Of a stretch of 64,000 nt of DNA, positions 22,446-32,250 are shown one piece after another. Position 1 is the first letter of the stretch; every line of letters begins with the position of its first letter. The stretch comes from Ceratopteris richardii (lineage: Eukaryota > Streptophyta > Polypodiopsida > Polypodiales > Pteridaceae). The notes under the pieces were generated by a model. It saw nothing but the letters and a program-made list of their open reading frames with translations. It did not search any database and was not told the DNA's origin. The DNA lies in the NCBI GenBank assembly GCA_020310875.1, contig CM035407.1:221238496-221302495 (forward strand), read 5' to 3'. A program made the position numbers and the translations under genes.

Positions 22446-23144
22446 TTATTGTTGTTGTTGTTGTTGTTGTTGCAAGCCACTCATGGTATTGTTGTTGTTG
22501 GCATTGTTGTTGTTACCTGAATTTTGGGGAGACATCTCTTGATATTCCGAGACTGTATGGTCAACCTGTTCACTTTCCGGTCCTAAGATATCGTTGAACC
22601 GATTGCTTAGTTCAAAATCTAACAGCCCTTCCTCAACTTTAGTGTCCAAATTGGCTAAACTTGCACCAAAAGATGGTGAATGCAGTAAATTTCCACCAAA
22701 CAGCACTGCAGTTTCACCGAAAAACTTCGAATCGCCACTTGGTAATACCGAACTCCCATCGAAAATCACCGAATTCTCACCGGACCTGGTTGCACTGTCA
22801 TCAGAAGTGTTCTCACCGGATAACGCAAACCTATCACCGAAAGCGATTGAACTCTGACTAGATGAGGCGGAATCGTCTCCACACTGCACCACAGTACAAC
22901 AAAAAATCACCGTACTTTCTTCAGAAGGGACCAAACTCTCACCGGAATGCACCGGATTCTCGTCGTGTGCTACCAAATTGCCACCGGAACTGCCACTGTT
23001 TGGCTGAACTGAACCTTCTGCAACTAAACTTAATTGTACTGCACTTCTACCACCAAGGGGTATTCCTAATAAGTTCGGAACTGCCAAGGGATGTTGATCT
23101 CTACTGTATCTGGGGTACGATTCGCCGGAGTGTGTTACCGACAT
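22446..23144 (-). CDS. Gag N-terminal region of gypsy E with heptad repeats and poly-Gln
   Basis: An open 232-codon frame directly after the leader. Residues about 53-155 form a degenerate seven-residue repeat with Gly at position 2 and an acidic or Gly residue at position 3 (SGGNLVA, SGESLVP, FGDRFAL, SGENSVI, FGETAVL, FGGNLLH). This is followed by VEEGLLDFELSNRFNDIL and a tail of Asn and Gln runs from simple CAA/AAC repeats. I know of no named domain for this. It may be a low-complexity assembly region preceding the capsid. Confidence 0.6.
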   Translation of the reverse strand: MSVTHSGESYPRYSRDQHPLAVPNLLGIPLGGRSAVQLSLVAEGSVQPNSGSSGGNLVAHDENPVHSGESLVPSEESTVIFCCTVVQCGDDSASSSQSSIAFGDRFALSGENTSDDSATRSGENSVIFDGSSVLPSGDSKFFGETAVLFGGNLLHSPSFGASLANLDTKVEEGLLDFELSNRFNDILGPESEQVDHTVSEYQEMSPQNSGNNNNANNNNTMSGLQQQQQQQQ

Positions 23145-23193
23145 ATATCAAAGGATTCTTCTTCAAGCCTTAACCTTCTTCTTCAGTTAGCTA

Positions 23194-23218
23194 CTCTATT
23201 TCCCACAGACAGCACCAG
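23194..23218 (-). other. Primer-binding region of gypsy E
   Basis: Right after the 5' LTR end TTTAACA the minus strand reads CTGGTGCTGTCTGTGGGAAA, which matches the TGGCGCCGTCTGTGGGAA sequence that follows the 5' LTR in many plant gypsy elements. It confirms the orientation of E. Confidence 0.8.
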
Positions 23219-23705
23219 TGTTAAACCTTAACTGTTTAAAGTTAATGCAATTCTGGGTTCTTGGGATGGTTAGGGGTCTGTAAACAGAGGCCTTGTTTGT
23301 ATTTTCCCAAATCTACAGATTCATTCTTTCCGACTTCACGGACTTTCACGCATTAACTGTTTGAATATGTTTACAGAACACCTCGATAGTACCGCACAGT
23401 TAACTATATAACTTCTTCACGTATCGCGTTAATCCGTCAATCTTTAATACTTCATTAAGACTTAATTAATTATTTGAACTTAATCAACAGAATTGATGAG
23501 ATACTCAGATTTTTCAATAACTGCGCTCCACTGCAGGCTCTCGCCCAGACGAATAGTCCGGCAACACAATGCCTACTACTTCACGTGACTCCTCTTTCAT
23601 TAATGAGTAAAAAGTTACAACTTTTGTGCTACGCCTTTTCAATATACGTGCGACTTTTCAGGGTATATATTACAAAAATTATGAGTTCCTTTCCGGTGGC
23701 TCACA
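23219..23705 (-). mobile_element. 5' LTR of gypsy E
   Basis: The 487-bp partner of 2921-3415. It lies upstream of the primer-site sequence and gag. On its right, 23706 onward is the continuation of the A1 LTR. Confidence 0.9.
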
Positions 23706-24538
23706 ATAGGCATAATTTTCTTCTTCAAAATCCTAAGAAGTTCCCTCAAAGCCATGTAAATGCACTAGAGGAGTCCTCTAAATGCATAAGCCCAACTCAT
23801 TGTAACATAGTTCTTGGAAAATAGTAGGAGAATAGAGATTAGTCAATGAAGTGTCGGTCACTTGTGTGAAAGGACCATTTTAAGGGCACATGTATATAAG
23901 TCACTTTGTGACTCTTTGTAATGAATTTTTTCCATTGTGAAGAAGGAGAGCTCGAAAATTTTGAATTTGCTTCTTTCCTACAGATTTTCATCTTCTCCAC
24001 GATCTTATGTGTGTGTGTGAATCTTGGAATGTGTGTGTAGGACTGTTGTCTACCCCTCCCTATCGCTTTTGAGCTACTGTAGTGTGTACGAGCAAGTACG
24101 AGTTGTGGAGTGAGTGTAGGTGTTTCATGCCATTCACTGTTTTGGCCATAACTTGAAGAGCAGTTGTCAGATTTGAGTGAGAATACCACCAATAGATGCG
24201 TCTCATTGAGAGATTTAAAAGGAATCCACTATTGGCCATATTTGGAGTTCGGAGCTGGGAGAAACATTCAAATTTGTATTTACTATTGTAAGTGGTATCG
24301 CGACAGACACTTTCAGAGATTAAGTGAGTTGGAGAGGTAGTTTGGTCTTTTCTCATACACTTTAGCTGAACCACTTCATTGCCCATCATGTTCCCACATG
24401 TCATCATACACTTGGTTTGGTCGGTTCTTTGGATTGATAATTAAGCGTGTGTCAATCCGCCACTATACACACTTGTGTGGAAAACGAGATTTAGTCTCTT
24501 TGACACAAGTCACTAAGACCTCGTGACTTAGGCACACA
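23706..24538 (+). mobile_element. 3' LTR of gypsy A1, remaining 833 bp
   Basis: Continues the LTR begun at 2868-2920 and matches the reverse complement of 45735-46530. Shared blocks include TGTAAATGCACTAGAGGAGT (23755) and the TATA-like GTATATAAG (23892-23900). A GTATCGCGACAGACAC block (near 24295) contains the same TATCGCGA core found in the leader array of A2. It ends CACACA against copia sequence. Confidence 0.85.
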
Positions 24539-25166
24539 GAAAGTGAATGCAGGAAGGTCAAATTACCATATGACTTGGAAGAGGAATTTCCAAGTCTCAC
24601 CAAGGAGGAGACAAGCACAATTGAAGACATCAAACCTTATGATGAGGACACCATCAACTTGGAAGAGTTCAAAGCATGGAAATCAAATGGCAAGGCCAAG
24701 ATGAAGAGGTTGGAAGACATACCTGAATCATCCAACCAAGCAATAATGAGATCACAAAGAGAGAGTAAGAGGCCAATCAGATATGGGTATGATACTTCAT
24801 TAGTTACTAAGCATTCCATTTATCTTTCAAGGATTCACTTGAAGAACCTTCTTCATATGAAGAAGCAAGTACCAAAGTAGAATGGAAGGAAGCTATGGAT
24901 GAAGAAATAGAAGCACTCCAAGAGAATGACACTTGGAAGCTAGTACCCAAGAAGGCATCAATGAAGGTAATTGGTTCTAGATGGATTTACAAAATCAAAA
25001 GGAACTCGGATGGATTCATAAACACGTATATAGCTAGACTTATAGCTAAGGGTTTTGCACAAACACAAGGAGTAGATTATGAAGAAACTTTTTCACCTAT
25101 GGCTAAAATGCCAACCATCAGGGTATTAGTGAGTGTAGTTGCATCCAGAAATTGGAATATGTATAC
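24539..25166 (+). pseudogene. Copia fragment: integrase-reverse transcriptase linker and RT start
   Basis: Begins in the middle of a copia polyprotein (ESECRKVKFPYDLEEEFPS) and matches 56482-57100. It contains the serine-rich linker, then IEALQENDTWKLVPKKASM, GSRWIYKIKRNSDGF and QGVDYEETFSPMAKMPTIRV, the finger region of a Ty1/copia reverse transcriptase. A frameshift lies near 24830. It is cut off at NWNMY (25166), before the catalytic boxes. Confidence 0.88.
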
Positions 25167-25539
25167 CTAATCTTTTTGAAGTTCTCATGATATAGAGTAA
25201 GCAAATTGAGCATGTCTCTTGCACATAACGGTGCACAACCTCCAAACATTGGATGCAAGTATGAAATGGACAATGCACAATTATGTGATCCTTATAATAA
25301 AAAATCAATTAATTGGGATGTGCTCTCTCTCTCTCTCTGTGTGCAAGGCGGTGCCGGAGCTCAACACGCTAGTCAACGTGATAAGGCGCAATGATTGGTG
25401 AAGGCACAAGCAATACAAGAATTCACCCGAGAATCACCAAAGTTTCCACGAACATTTCCACGAACATTTCATTACGGAAGCCAAATATTTATACGTAGTT
25501 CACACACCCATTCGTACGGGTTTTGTACCTTTCATAGCA
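25167..25539. other. Unassigned sequence with a short CT repeat
   Basis: No coding frame or element end is recognised. A CT-repeat tract of about 16 bp lies near 25325-25341. The left edge is the break in the copia fragment. Confidence 0.4.
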
Positions 25540-26960
25540 CCTTTAGTAACCCTTCAATTCAACCTTAATGAAGCCATAAATTGCCAACCATAGGGTGATA
25601 AAATAATGCTCCCCTAATAGGCTCTTGTATAATGTTGGTGATTGAGGGGGTTGGCTGAGGATTCCTGATGGTGAATGGAGGAACCAATGTTTCTGGACCT
25701 GTAAGTGAGTGTTTAGGTGTGGATGTATTTTCACTTGGTTGCAAACATGCTATGTTGTTATGCATCTATTTAGTTGGTTGGCTAGAAGAGGATCCATGGC
25801 CCTTCAGTGCTTGAAGTTGAACCCTTGTAAGTGCTCTCTTGATGGGGATGTCATAGGTCAAGCATATATAGAAGATTCTTGTAATGGTACAACACCCATC
25901 CAAAACTTGCTTTGATGGCCAACTCTCATTGACCGCGTAGAGCATGTCCATGATCCAATGTTGTAAATCAATCCTCAGTTGTGTTTCTTACGATAGATAC
26001 AAACTTTTATATGGTTGTGTGAAGCAGTCTTGCCTAGGGAACACAAAGTGTTGCACTCATATGAAGAGCGGGGTGGAGAGATTGGGCATGATGGGAGACA
26101 TTTTTGAAAGCTTCAAAACTTCAATTTTCTTCATTTCTTCAAGAATAAGAGCTTCTTTGTTTGTGGGAATGTGAGTTCCTCCCATCTTTAGGGTTTCTCT
26201 TCCCAATTTGTGTGATGGTTTGAATATTTTGAGTGGTTGGTTAGGAAACAACGAGGGAAGTAGAAACGTTATTGGGACATCTTCGTTGGCGTCAAGCTGT
26301 AAAGTTCTTGGGACATCAGATCTATCCCTCTCCTAGATGGGTTTGAGTTCATCTATGTTCTATAATGTTTCAAATTGTTGTGAAAAGAACTGAAATATTT
26401 CCCATCTATTATCAAATTCTAGTTTTGATTCCCAAATTTAAGGGTTGTCACATAAGGTTCCAAATATTCCTTGAAACTAATGTGATTTGGCATGGAATCT
26501 CTCAACTTTGCCTACCAATGGGTCTTCAATAAGTAGTGGTCCTTGAAAGCTAAAACATTCAAGTGGTGGTAGTGATGGATATGCTTCCACAGGTAATGAG
26601 TGGTACTCAATTGGCCATTGGCTCGGACTTCTTGTTGCAATTCTTGATGTCTTCATCTCTGATTTCTTGTGACTATAATGATCTGCTACACAAGGAAAAC
26701 CTATTAATATTGGAACATACTCCTGTCCCAGTACCTTTTCCAATAATGACATGATTCCCTTGTATCCCTTATAGTATATCATTGCATTGTCAAAATTCTA
26801 ACGTGTCTCATTAGACCACCTATATGCATGCTTCGAATGGTGTATTAACTATGTATGCTTTTGATAAGTCACGTGCATCTTACAATGTTCATAAGGTATG
26901 AATTAATTATAAGGTTGCTTATGAGGATGGGATTCCGTTATAGGATTACATGGTTATGTG
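25540..26960 (-). pseudogene. Decayed single-frame coding sequence of unknown family
   Basis: On the minus strand one frame stays protein-like for about 1.4 kb with only nonsense codons (TAG, TAA and one TGA) and no clear frameshift. The open pieces lie at 26477-26782, 26057-26251, 25766-25951 and 25565-25765, all in the same frame. Protein-like stretches include GYKGIMSLLEKVLGQEYVPI, EFDNRWEIFQFFSQQFETL and LGRETLKMGGTHIPTNKEAL. I do not recognise the protein. It has no reverse transcriptase, integrase or zinc-knuckle motif. It could be a host gene remnant or an accessory ORF of a retroelement. Confidence 0.5.
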
Positions 26961-27046
26961 AATAATTTATACAATTTATTAGAGGAAAATGAAGTTTGTA
27001 GGTATTGAGGCCATTTAGACATCTGTTTCCAGACTATGCTTGGAGA
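26961..27046. other. Short unassigned stretch
   Basis: AT-rich sequence between the decayed frame and LTR C1; nothing recognisable is seen. Confidence 0.3.
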
Positions 27047-27582
27047 TGTTAGGTTTCCGGTGTGATTATTTGTAATTATCCATATTTTCAGTGAAGCCTC
27101 ATATTGGCCAAACATTGTAATCCTTTCATGAATTAATACAAGAAAGAGTCACATTCGTGTGCAAGGACCGTTCATGGTAGAGGAGCATTGTGCAGACCAA
27201 GTTCCTTAATCGGTGTTGTTCGATATTTCTGAATTAGTTGTTTATCAGTGCATTGTTAATTAACAATTAGTTAGTGTGCGGTTAAATTTTAACCCCTGTG
27301 AAGATTAGTGCGGTTGATATTTGATGCAATTCAAAGTTATCTGTGAGAGTTAAATTGAAGGTTAAGTTTGTAGTGCTATTGTTCTATAATTGAATACTGT
27401 AGTGAAGCAATAACATTTAATTGTTGAAGTGAAGTGGTGAAAAGATTAGGTAATAACGTGTAAGGAATTGCAAAATATCGATGTACTGTGAAGTATAGAA
27501 TTTAAGGTTAAATATAATTTGGGAACTTACCATAGAGGAGTATACTAGAAGTAGTACTATAATTTAGTGTACTAGTTTAACA
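27047..27582 (+). mobile_element. Isolated LTR C1
   Basis: Starts TGTTAGGTTTCC and ends GTTTAACA, the same end as the E and D LTRs. It matches 63423-63935 over most of its length (shared CATTGTAATCCTTTCATGAA, GCAATAACATTTAATTGTTG). No gag, primer site or ORF3 adjoins it, and the flanks GGAGA and TATCA do not form a target duplication. It is therefore either an old solo LTR or a rearranged remnant. Confidence 0.7.
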
Positions 27583-27727
27583 TATCACCCTAGTAGGAGA
27601 AGTGGGAAAAATACCAGGGATCCTATTTACAAGATTTTGCCACCCCAAGACCTTACAACCTATCATGTCTACCCTAGTTCTTACCATACAAGGAAAAATA
27701 AGGAATAGATGTTCACACTAGCACTTC
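27583..27727. other. Unassigned spacer before the copia 5' LTR
   Basis: About 145 bp with no recognised feature. It may belong to the copia LTR if that LTR starts further left than I have placed it. Confidence 0.3.
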
Positions 27728-28655
27728 TGTTGGAGAGTGGAGTTTAGTTGTTGAGAGAAGCCTAGAGTAAATTTTCTGAGTAGAGTTCATTTTCTACATG
27801 CTGCTAAAGCATTCCCATGAGACTTACCCAAAGTACCGAAGTGATAAGCAGCCCATGCGAGTGAATAGTGCGCTAGGAACACCATTGTGGAGCAGTGCTG
27901 ATGGTGTTATGACTGAAGGAAGGAGTGAAGCAAGAGAGCTCTCTCCCTGATCATTTGTAGAACTTGATTAGCTCACACCATAGCTCACTCCGTTCATCAT
28001 CATTGAGCATCATTATAATGCCAGTGACTCTGTACAATCATGTGTTATAATACATATAACTCATTGAACATCTCTGTCTACTTCTCTGCTATGACTACTC
28101 AAAACAGTCAACTTCTTAGTGATATCTCAGTGAATACTAAACCATTTTGCATAATCTTTGGCTTATTGGAACCAGCCTAAAGCCTAATTTGTGCTATCAA
28201 AACTTCAAGGCATTTTGTTTAGGAATCTGGGAGAAATCATTTTCGAAGTGCTCACTGGTCATCTAGTAATTAGTCCATAAAAAGTCGGGGGTAAGATTTG
28301 ATTTGCTAAACTGATTTCTCATAGCATAGTTGATCATTTTAAATGATTCCACTTGCAACCATTAGCTATCTAAGCTAATTGAATTTATCCAAAAGGAACT
28401 TTGTCAACTGTTAGTGTACTATGAGCTTTGAGTAAAAAAGCTAGCAGGTGTATGGACTAAAATAGCAAGTTTTTCAACACTAGCTATTCTTGAACTAGTG
28501 TGTTTTGGATTCATTGTTTCAAGCATCAACTCCAAAGTACATAGGTACTTTCTTGGTGTTATTTACAAGCTAAAAGGGGCTACTTTATAAATCTAAAGTG
28601 AATTAGGATTGGTACCACCTCACTTCCTTGAGGTATCCATCGATCTCTTCCAACA
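27728..28655 (+). mobile_element. Probable 5' LTR of copia G
   Basis: Ends CCAACA one base before a perfect copia primer site. A TGTTGG at 27728 is taken as the start because the 3' LTR also starts TGTTGG. Outside the block GAGAGCTCTCTCCCTGATCATTTGTAG (near 27940), which resembles 58415-58438, similarity to the 3' LTR is hard to see. The left boundary is uncertain. Confidence 0.5.
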
Positions 28656-28656
28656 G

Positions 28657-28668
28657 TGGTATCAGAGC
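28657..28668 (+). other. Primer-binding site of copia G
   Basis: TGGTATCAGAGC is complementary to the 3' end of plant initiator methionine tRNA, the usual primer of copia elements. The gag ATG follows at 28682. Confidence 0.9.
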
Positions 28669-28681
28669 AAGTTAAGGTAAA

Positions 28682-29386
28682 ATGGGAGATGGTTTCCCTT
28701 CTTTCATTGAAAAATTGCACAGGACTAATTATCGAGCATGGTTCCTAAGGATGAAGACCTATCTAGAAGGAAGAAGTCTCTATGGATACATATCAGGAGA
28801 TGAGGAGATGCCCACATTTAGAAGTGAAGATCAACCTACAAGAGAGAAGCAAGAAAGACTCAACTCATGGTGTGAGATGCTTTAGCCAGGTCATATCTAC
28901 TTAACTCTATCTCTGACTTCCTTCTTCCTCATATTAGGAATTGCAAAACTTCCCAAGAGACTTGGGATACTCTATCTTCATACTTTTCTTCCAATATAAG
29001 AGCTAGGAAAAATCAATTGCGGATGGAGTTTACTACTCAAAAGAAGAAACCTAAGCAGAATGTTTTCGGGTATGTGACCAAGGTGAAGGATGTAGCTGAT
29101 TAGTTGGCAAGCAGAGGAGAGGAGATTGAAGAGGAGCAAATAGTGAGATAGATAATAAATGGCATCAAGGGAGATGATAAGTGGGAATCCTTCACAACTG
29201 CAATGAATCTTTATATGGATATGCAAATCTGTGATCTAACCACTCTCATGGGACAATTCTTCACCCATGGGCCAAGCTCAACAAAAATGGTGAACCATCA
29301 AGAGGTAACAATTCGTCTGCCCTTTATATAGATTAAAAAAATTCTAAGGATAAAGGAAAGACCAAGAAGTTTGAAGATGAAGGTTT
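28682..29386 (+). pseudogene. Gag of copia G, N-terminal part
   Basis: Starts MGDGFPSFIEKLHRTNYRAW, then MKTYLEGRSLYGYISG, a typical copia gag (UBN2-type) beginning. A frameshift near 28884 and further changes interrupt it. Later pieces are NVFGYVTKVKDVAD and KNSKDKGKTKKFEDEG. The zinc-knuckle part that should follow is at 31937-32250 on the other strand. Gag forms the particle that packages the RNA. Confidence 0.85.
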
Positions 29387-29823
29387 GGCTCATGGAACAT
29401 GAATGCATCATGCTTAGTTGAGGGTGGAATTGCCGATGATTGGGCATTTATCAATTTTGATAGAAGTGTGCCTCGGCTAGCAGACGATATTATTGCTGCC
29501 TTATCTGGCAGATGTCGAGAACTTGGCATGAACATGGCATCCATAACTATTGTTCCCCCTTACCATGGTAGGAGGTAAGAGCTTGAAGGTCCGCAACTTG
29601 AGAAATGCTTAACTATTGTATGTATGAGTGCATCCAAAGAGGTATCTGCAAGGGGTAGTTTTGGTACCCTGCAAATCCTTGTATGTATACTGGATGAGAA
29701 GACTCATGCTTATGGTGAGCTAAAGAGAATATGTGAAACTAATCTTGGTGTAGTTCCCAATGTTGTTTGTCAAGGAATATAAAGAAATTCAATTCTCAGT
29801 ATTTGGAAAATGTTGCTTTGAAG
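29387..29823 (+). pseudogene. Argonaute MID-domain fragment (captured host gene piece)
   Basis: About 145 codons that read as the MID domain of a plant Argonaute protein. Motifs include WNMNASCLVEGG and DWAFINFDRSVPRLADDI, then LQILVCILDEKTHAYGELKR followed by ICETNLG (compare the Argonaute signature LKRICETELGIV), then QYLENVALK. The MID domain binds the 5' end of a small RNA. There are two in-frame stops and a one-base frame change near 29780. No PAZ or PIWI sequence is present and no intron is evident. Similarity stops at NVALK and the next sequence belongs to gypsy B. It lies between two halves of the copia gag. It is a fragment, not a working gene; the clade looks AGO1/5/2-like rather than AGO4-like. 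Confidence 0.8.
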
Positions 29824-30487
29824 AGAGGAGACAGGACGAGTCACTCAAAGAATTTCATCAGTGGACCATCAACACGAACATTCATCGACAATGAAAGACT
29901 AGCTGATGGTCCATCACAATGCCAGGTGTACAACAAGACGAGATAAACATCGGTCGACCATTCACCATGGTAAGAATCCTTACTTTGGTAACACCATAAC
30001 CATGATATATTATGAAACCTCTTTGTCAGCATACCCTTGAGCACTTAGCTCAAGACCTCCAATTTTTGCACCATACTTATTCCAATGCATTTTTCGAGTA
30101 AGCATGCATAGGGCTACATTACAAGACCGTGAAAAAGATACATATTATCCTCCACCCATGCACGAACACACTTACCTATGATTCATTATGGGTTACGAGT
30201 ACTCGACATGACTACTATGAACACCATCTTTGGAAGATCTAGAGGACATCAATGGAGGGTCACAATGACACATTCATGCTGGAATACAAGGAAGAAGCAC
30301 ATACCAAGGGACTACAACTTGCAAAGGCTTGCAATGACAAATGAAGAATCAAACAACCAACCCTGCCACATTTGGAAGCTAGGCAGCTCTTGTTCATACA
30401 GAATGGACACTACCTCTCAAAGCACTACTTGGAATAACCACTACAACAAGGGTCTCTTAGGGACAACAAACTCGAGAGGGGGGTGAG
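29824..30487 (+). other. 3' untranslated region and polypurine tract of gypsy B (inverted piece)
   Basis: No coding frame is recognised. It ends GAGAGGGGGGTGAG (30474-30487), a polypurine tract, right before the LTR start TGTTGACA. This marks it as the 3' end of a plus-strand element whose body, on the opposite strand, is at 47343-55994. Confidence 0.6.
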
Positions 30488-31096
30488 TGTTGACACTCAA
30501 GGACAAGCACAAAGCATGGAAGTGCATCAAAGAAGTGGACATACAAGAAGGACGATCATATAGGGAGCTCCAAGAAGTACATGTCAAATTTTCAGAAGAA
30601 ATCCCTATAAAAATAGTGATTTTTGTCACTAAAAGCCATTGTAAATACCATTTCGTATTTTTGTAGCTCCGTTTTGTTCAAGCAAAGGATTCCTCAAGCT
30701 TGAGGAGTATTAGAAGTATCATTCTACCAATCTCCATAATTTTTAGAGTCCGTTTGAGCCCTCAAATAAGCCCTGGAACCTAATTTTTGACTAGGCCGAA
30801 GACTAGGTCTAGATAGGGCCAAAACTAGTCCAAAAACCATAAAAAGAGCTAGAGAGCTCATTGTTGAGGTTAGCTTGTTAGAGAGCTTGTTGTAGATTTG
30901 AGCTTTTGTAAGAGAACTCTTGTGTATTTGAAGCTTTCCATTGTTCCTCTCTTTGATCTTACCTTGTGTGTGTGTGTGCATGCTTGTGTGCTTTCTCTCA
31001 TGCACTTGTGCCTTCACTCGCTCGTGGTCTTCATACTAGTCCTCACATCTCCGTGGATTGACAAGTAAAGGAGGTGGTGCTTACGCTTGAGCTACA
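30488..31096 (+). mobile_element. 3' LTR of gypsy B
   Basis: Runs TGTTGACACTC...TTGAGCTACA, 609 bp. It is the reverse complement counterpart of 55525-55994, but contains about 140 bp that the other copy lacks (near 30780-30930), including a TATA-like CCATAAAAAGAG. A GT repeat lies near 30968-30980. Followed by CTCCT, the target duplication in copia. Confidence 0.88.
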
Positions 31097-32250
31097 CTCC
31101 TCCATCTGATCTTATCCTCTTTAAACTCTTTCCTATTTGATTTTCCACAAGTGCAAGATACTTTTTGAAACAACTGAACACTTCATCCTTATGTTTCATG
31201 AAATACAAGGTAGTCCACCTACTCAAATCATGAATAAATGACACATAGTACCTTGAGCATGAAATTGAAGGGTCCTTGCTTGGTCCCCACACATCTGTGT
31301 GGACAAGTTCAGATAATCCTCATGCATATAGCCTTTCTTTGTAAAGGGTAACTTGTGTGATTTACCAAACTGAAATGGACCCTTTATAGATCATATGTTG
31401 CTTGGATACATTAGGTATCCCAAGTACACATTGATCTCTACATATCTGCTTCAATGTTTTCTCACCAATGTGTCCTAATCTTTTGTGCCATATCTCTAAC
31501 TCATAGAAGGTTTGATCCTTATAATTATAAAGTGCAATGTTTCTAGTGTCCTCAAGCTCAAATGTAAACAATCTACCTGTTTTCTCTCCCTTTGCAATTT
31601 TCCTGAATCCATTGTTGGGGTCATCCACAAAGGCTCCAAATTTATTGAACCTAACCTGCAAACCCTTTTCCACTATCTGTCCAACACTCATCAATTTTTT
31701 TGTGATAGTAGGTACATAAAGAACTCTGCTCAAGAGATTCTTATTTCCATCAAAAGTTTTGACATTTCCTACCTTGACAACTAAATGCTTGGTATCATCA
31801 CCTGTCTGCACTTGATGCTTTCCCTTGGGCTCTTCAAGATCATAAAGGAGAGCTATATTGTCTGCTACATGGTTTGAACAACCTGATTCAATATAGAAGA
31901 GGTGCTCATCATTCATACCTTGTTTTGAAGTCATGGTCATAATGAGAAGAGAATTTTCTTGATCCTCATTATAGTTGTTGAAGTCTTTTCTTGATTTGTA
32001 TCCTCCTTGATAATTGTTGTTGTAGCCATGGTTTTAACTTTGATTATGATTGAATCTTCCTCTTGACCTCTTTGGAATCCTCTTCCTTTATGGTTCGTGA
32101 AGTTCCTATAGCACTCATCTGTTGTGTGATAAGAAATTCCACATCTATTGCATGGGGAAGAGTTGAAAGGTCTCCCCCTTCCTCGCTTACCTCCTCTGCC
32201 CCTTTCTATTGAATTCCTACCTCTCCCTGCATAGTTAACTTGAGAAGCAA
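31097..32250 (-). pseudogene. Copia G middle part: gag zinc knuckle, protease, first half of integrase (inverted)
   Basis: On the minus strand: zinc knuckle CNRCGISYHTTDEC (C-x2-C-x4-H-x4-C) after an Arg/Gly-rich stretch, and protease motif FYIESGCSNHV, where the expected active-site Asp is Glu. Then come the pre-integrase motif WHKRLGHIGEKT and the integrase start VWGPSKDP with FIHDLSRW and RIRSDGG. It breaks there at LTR B. The second half resumes at 55995 on the plus strand. At its upstream end the frame runs without a stop into the accessory ORF of A2, giving a chimeric open frame (31937-32359). Confidence 0.88.

Larger units (their letters stand above)
2921..23705 (-). mobile_element. 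Gypsy element E (minus strand), containing gypsy F
   Basis: A Ty3/gypsy element of about 8.8 kb once the 12-kb inner insertion is removed. Its two LTRs (2921-3415 and 23219-23705) are clearly alike, run TGTGAGC...TTTAACA in element orientation, and are flanked by ATAG on the left (2917-2920) and on the right (23706-23709), a short target duplication. Order from right to left: 5' LTR, primer-site region, gag, protease, reverse transcriptase, RNase H, integrase (split by F), ORF3, 3' LTR. The pol order (RT-RH before integrase) makes it gypsy. It is not autonomous: the reverse transcriptase has lost its catalytic region and all ORFs carry stops or frameshifts. Confidence 0.92.
1..24538 (+). mobile_element. 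Gypsy element A1, 3' part, split by gypsy E
   Basis: The 3' end of a plus-strand Ty3/gypsy element whose 5' part lies outside the window. It comprises an accessory ORF remnant (1-2080), a 3' untranslated region ending in a purine tract, and a 3' LTR in two pieces, 2868-2920 and 23706-24538. The two pieces together align with the single LTR at 45735-46632 (other strand) and total about 886 bp against 898 bp. Everything from 2921 to 23705 is a later insertion. The LTR ends in CACACA directly against copia coding sequence, so A1 had itself inserted into a copia element. Confidence 0.85.

Noticed and set aside
22415-22597. Plus-strand poly-Val/Cys open frame
   Set aside because: Antisense of the CAA repeat that encodes the poly-Gln end of the E gag N-terminus.
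23755-24538. Solo LTR inserted in copia
   Set aside because: Its first part is found at 2868-2920 and the two pieces join when E is removed, so it is the 3' LTR of A1, not a solo LTR.
25540-26960. A different genetic code with TAG/TAA as Gln
   Set aside because: The conserved frames elsewhere end at normal stops, one stop here is TGA, and paralogous copies have sense codons where others have stops. Decay explains it better.
30950-31000. GT and CA repeats as regulatory elements (also near 55640)
   Set aside because: Simple microsatellites inside the B LTRs; length varies between the copies and no further signal supports a function.
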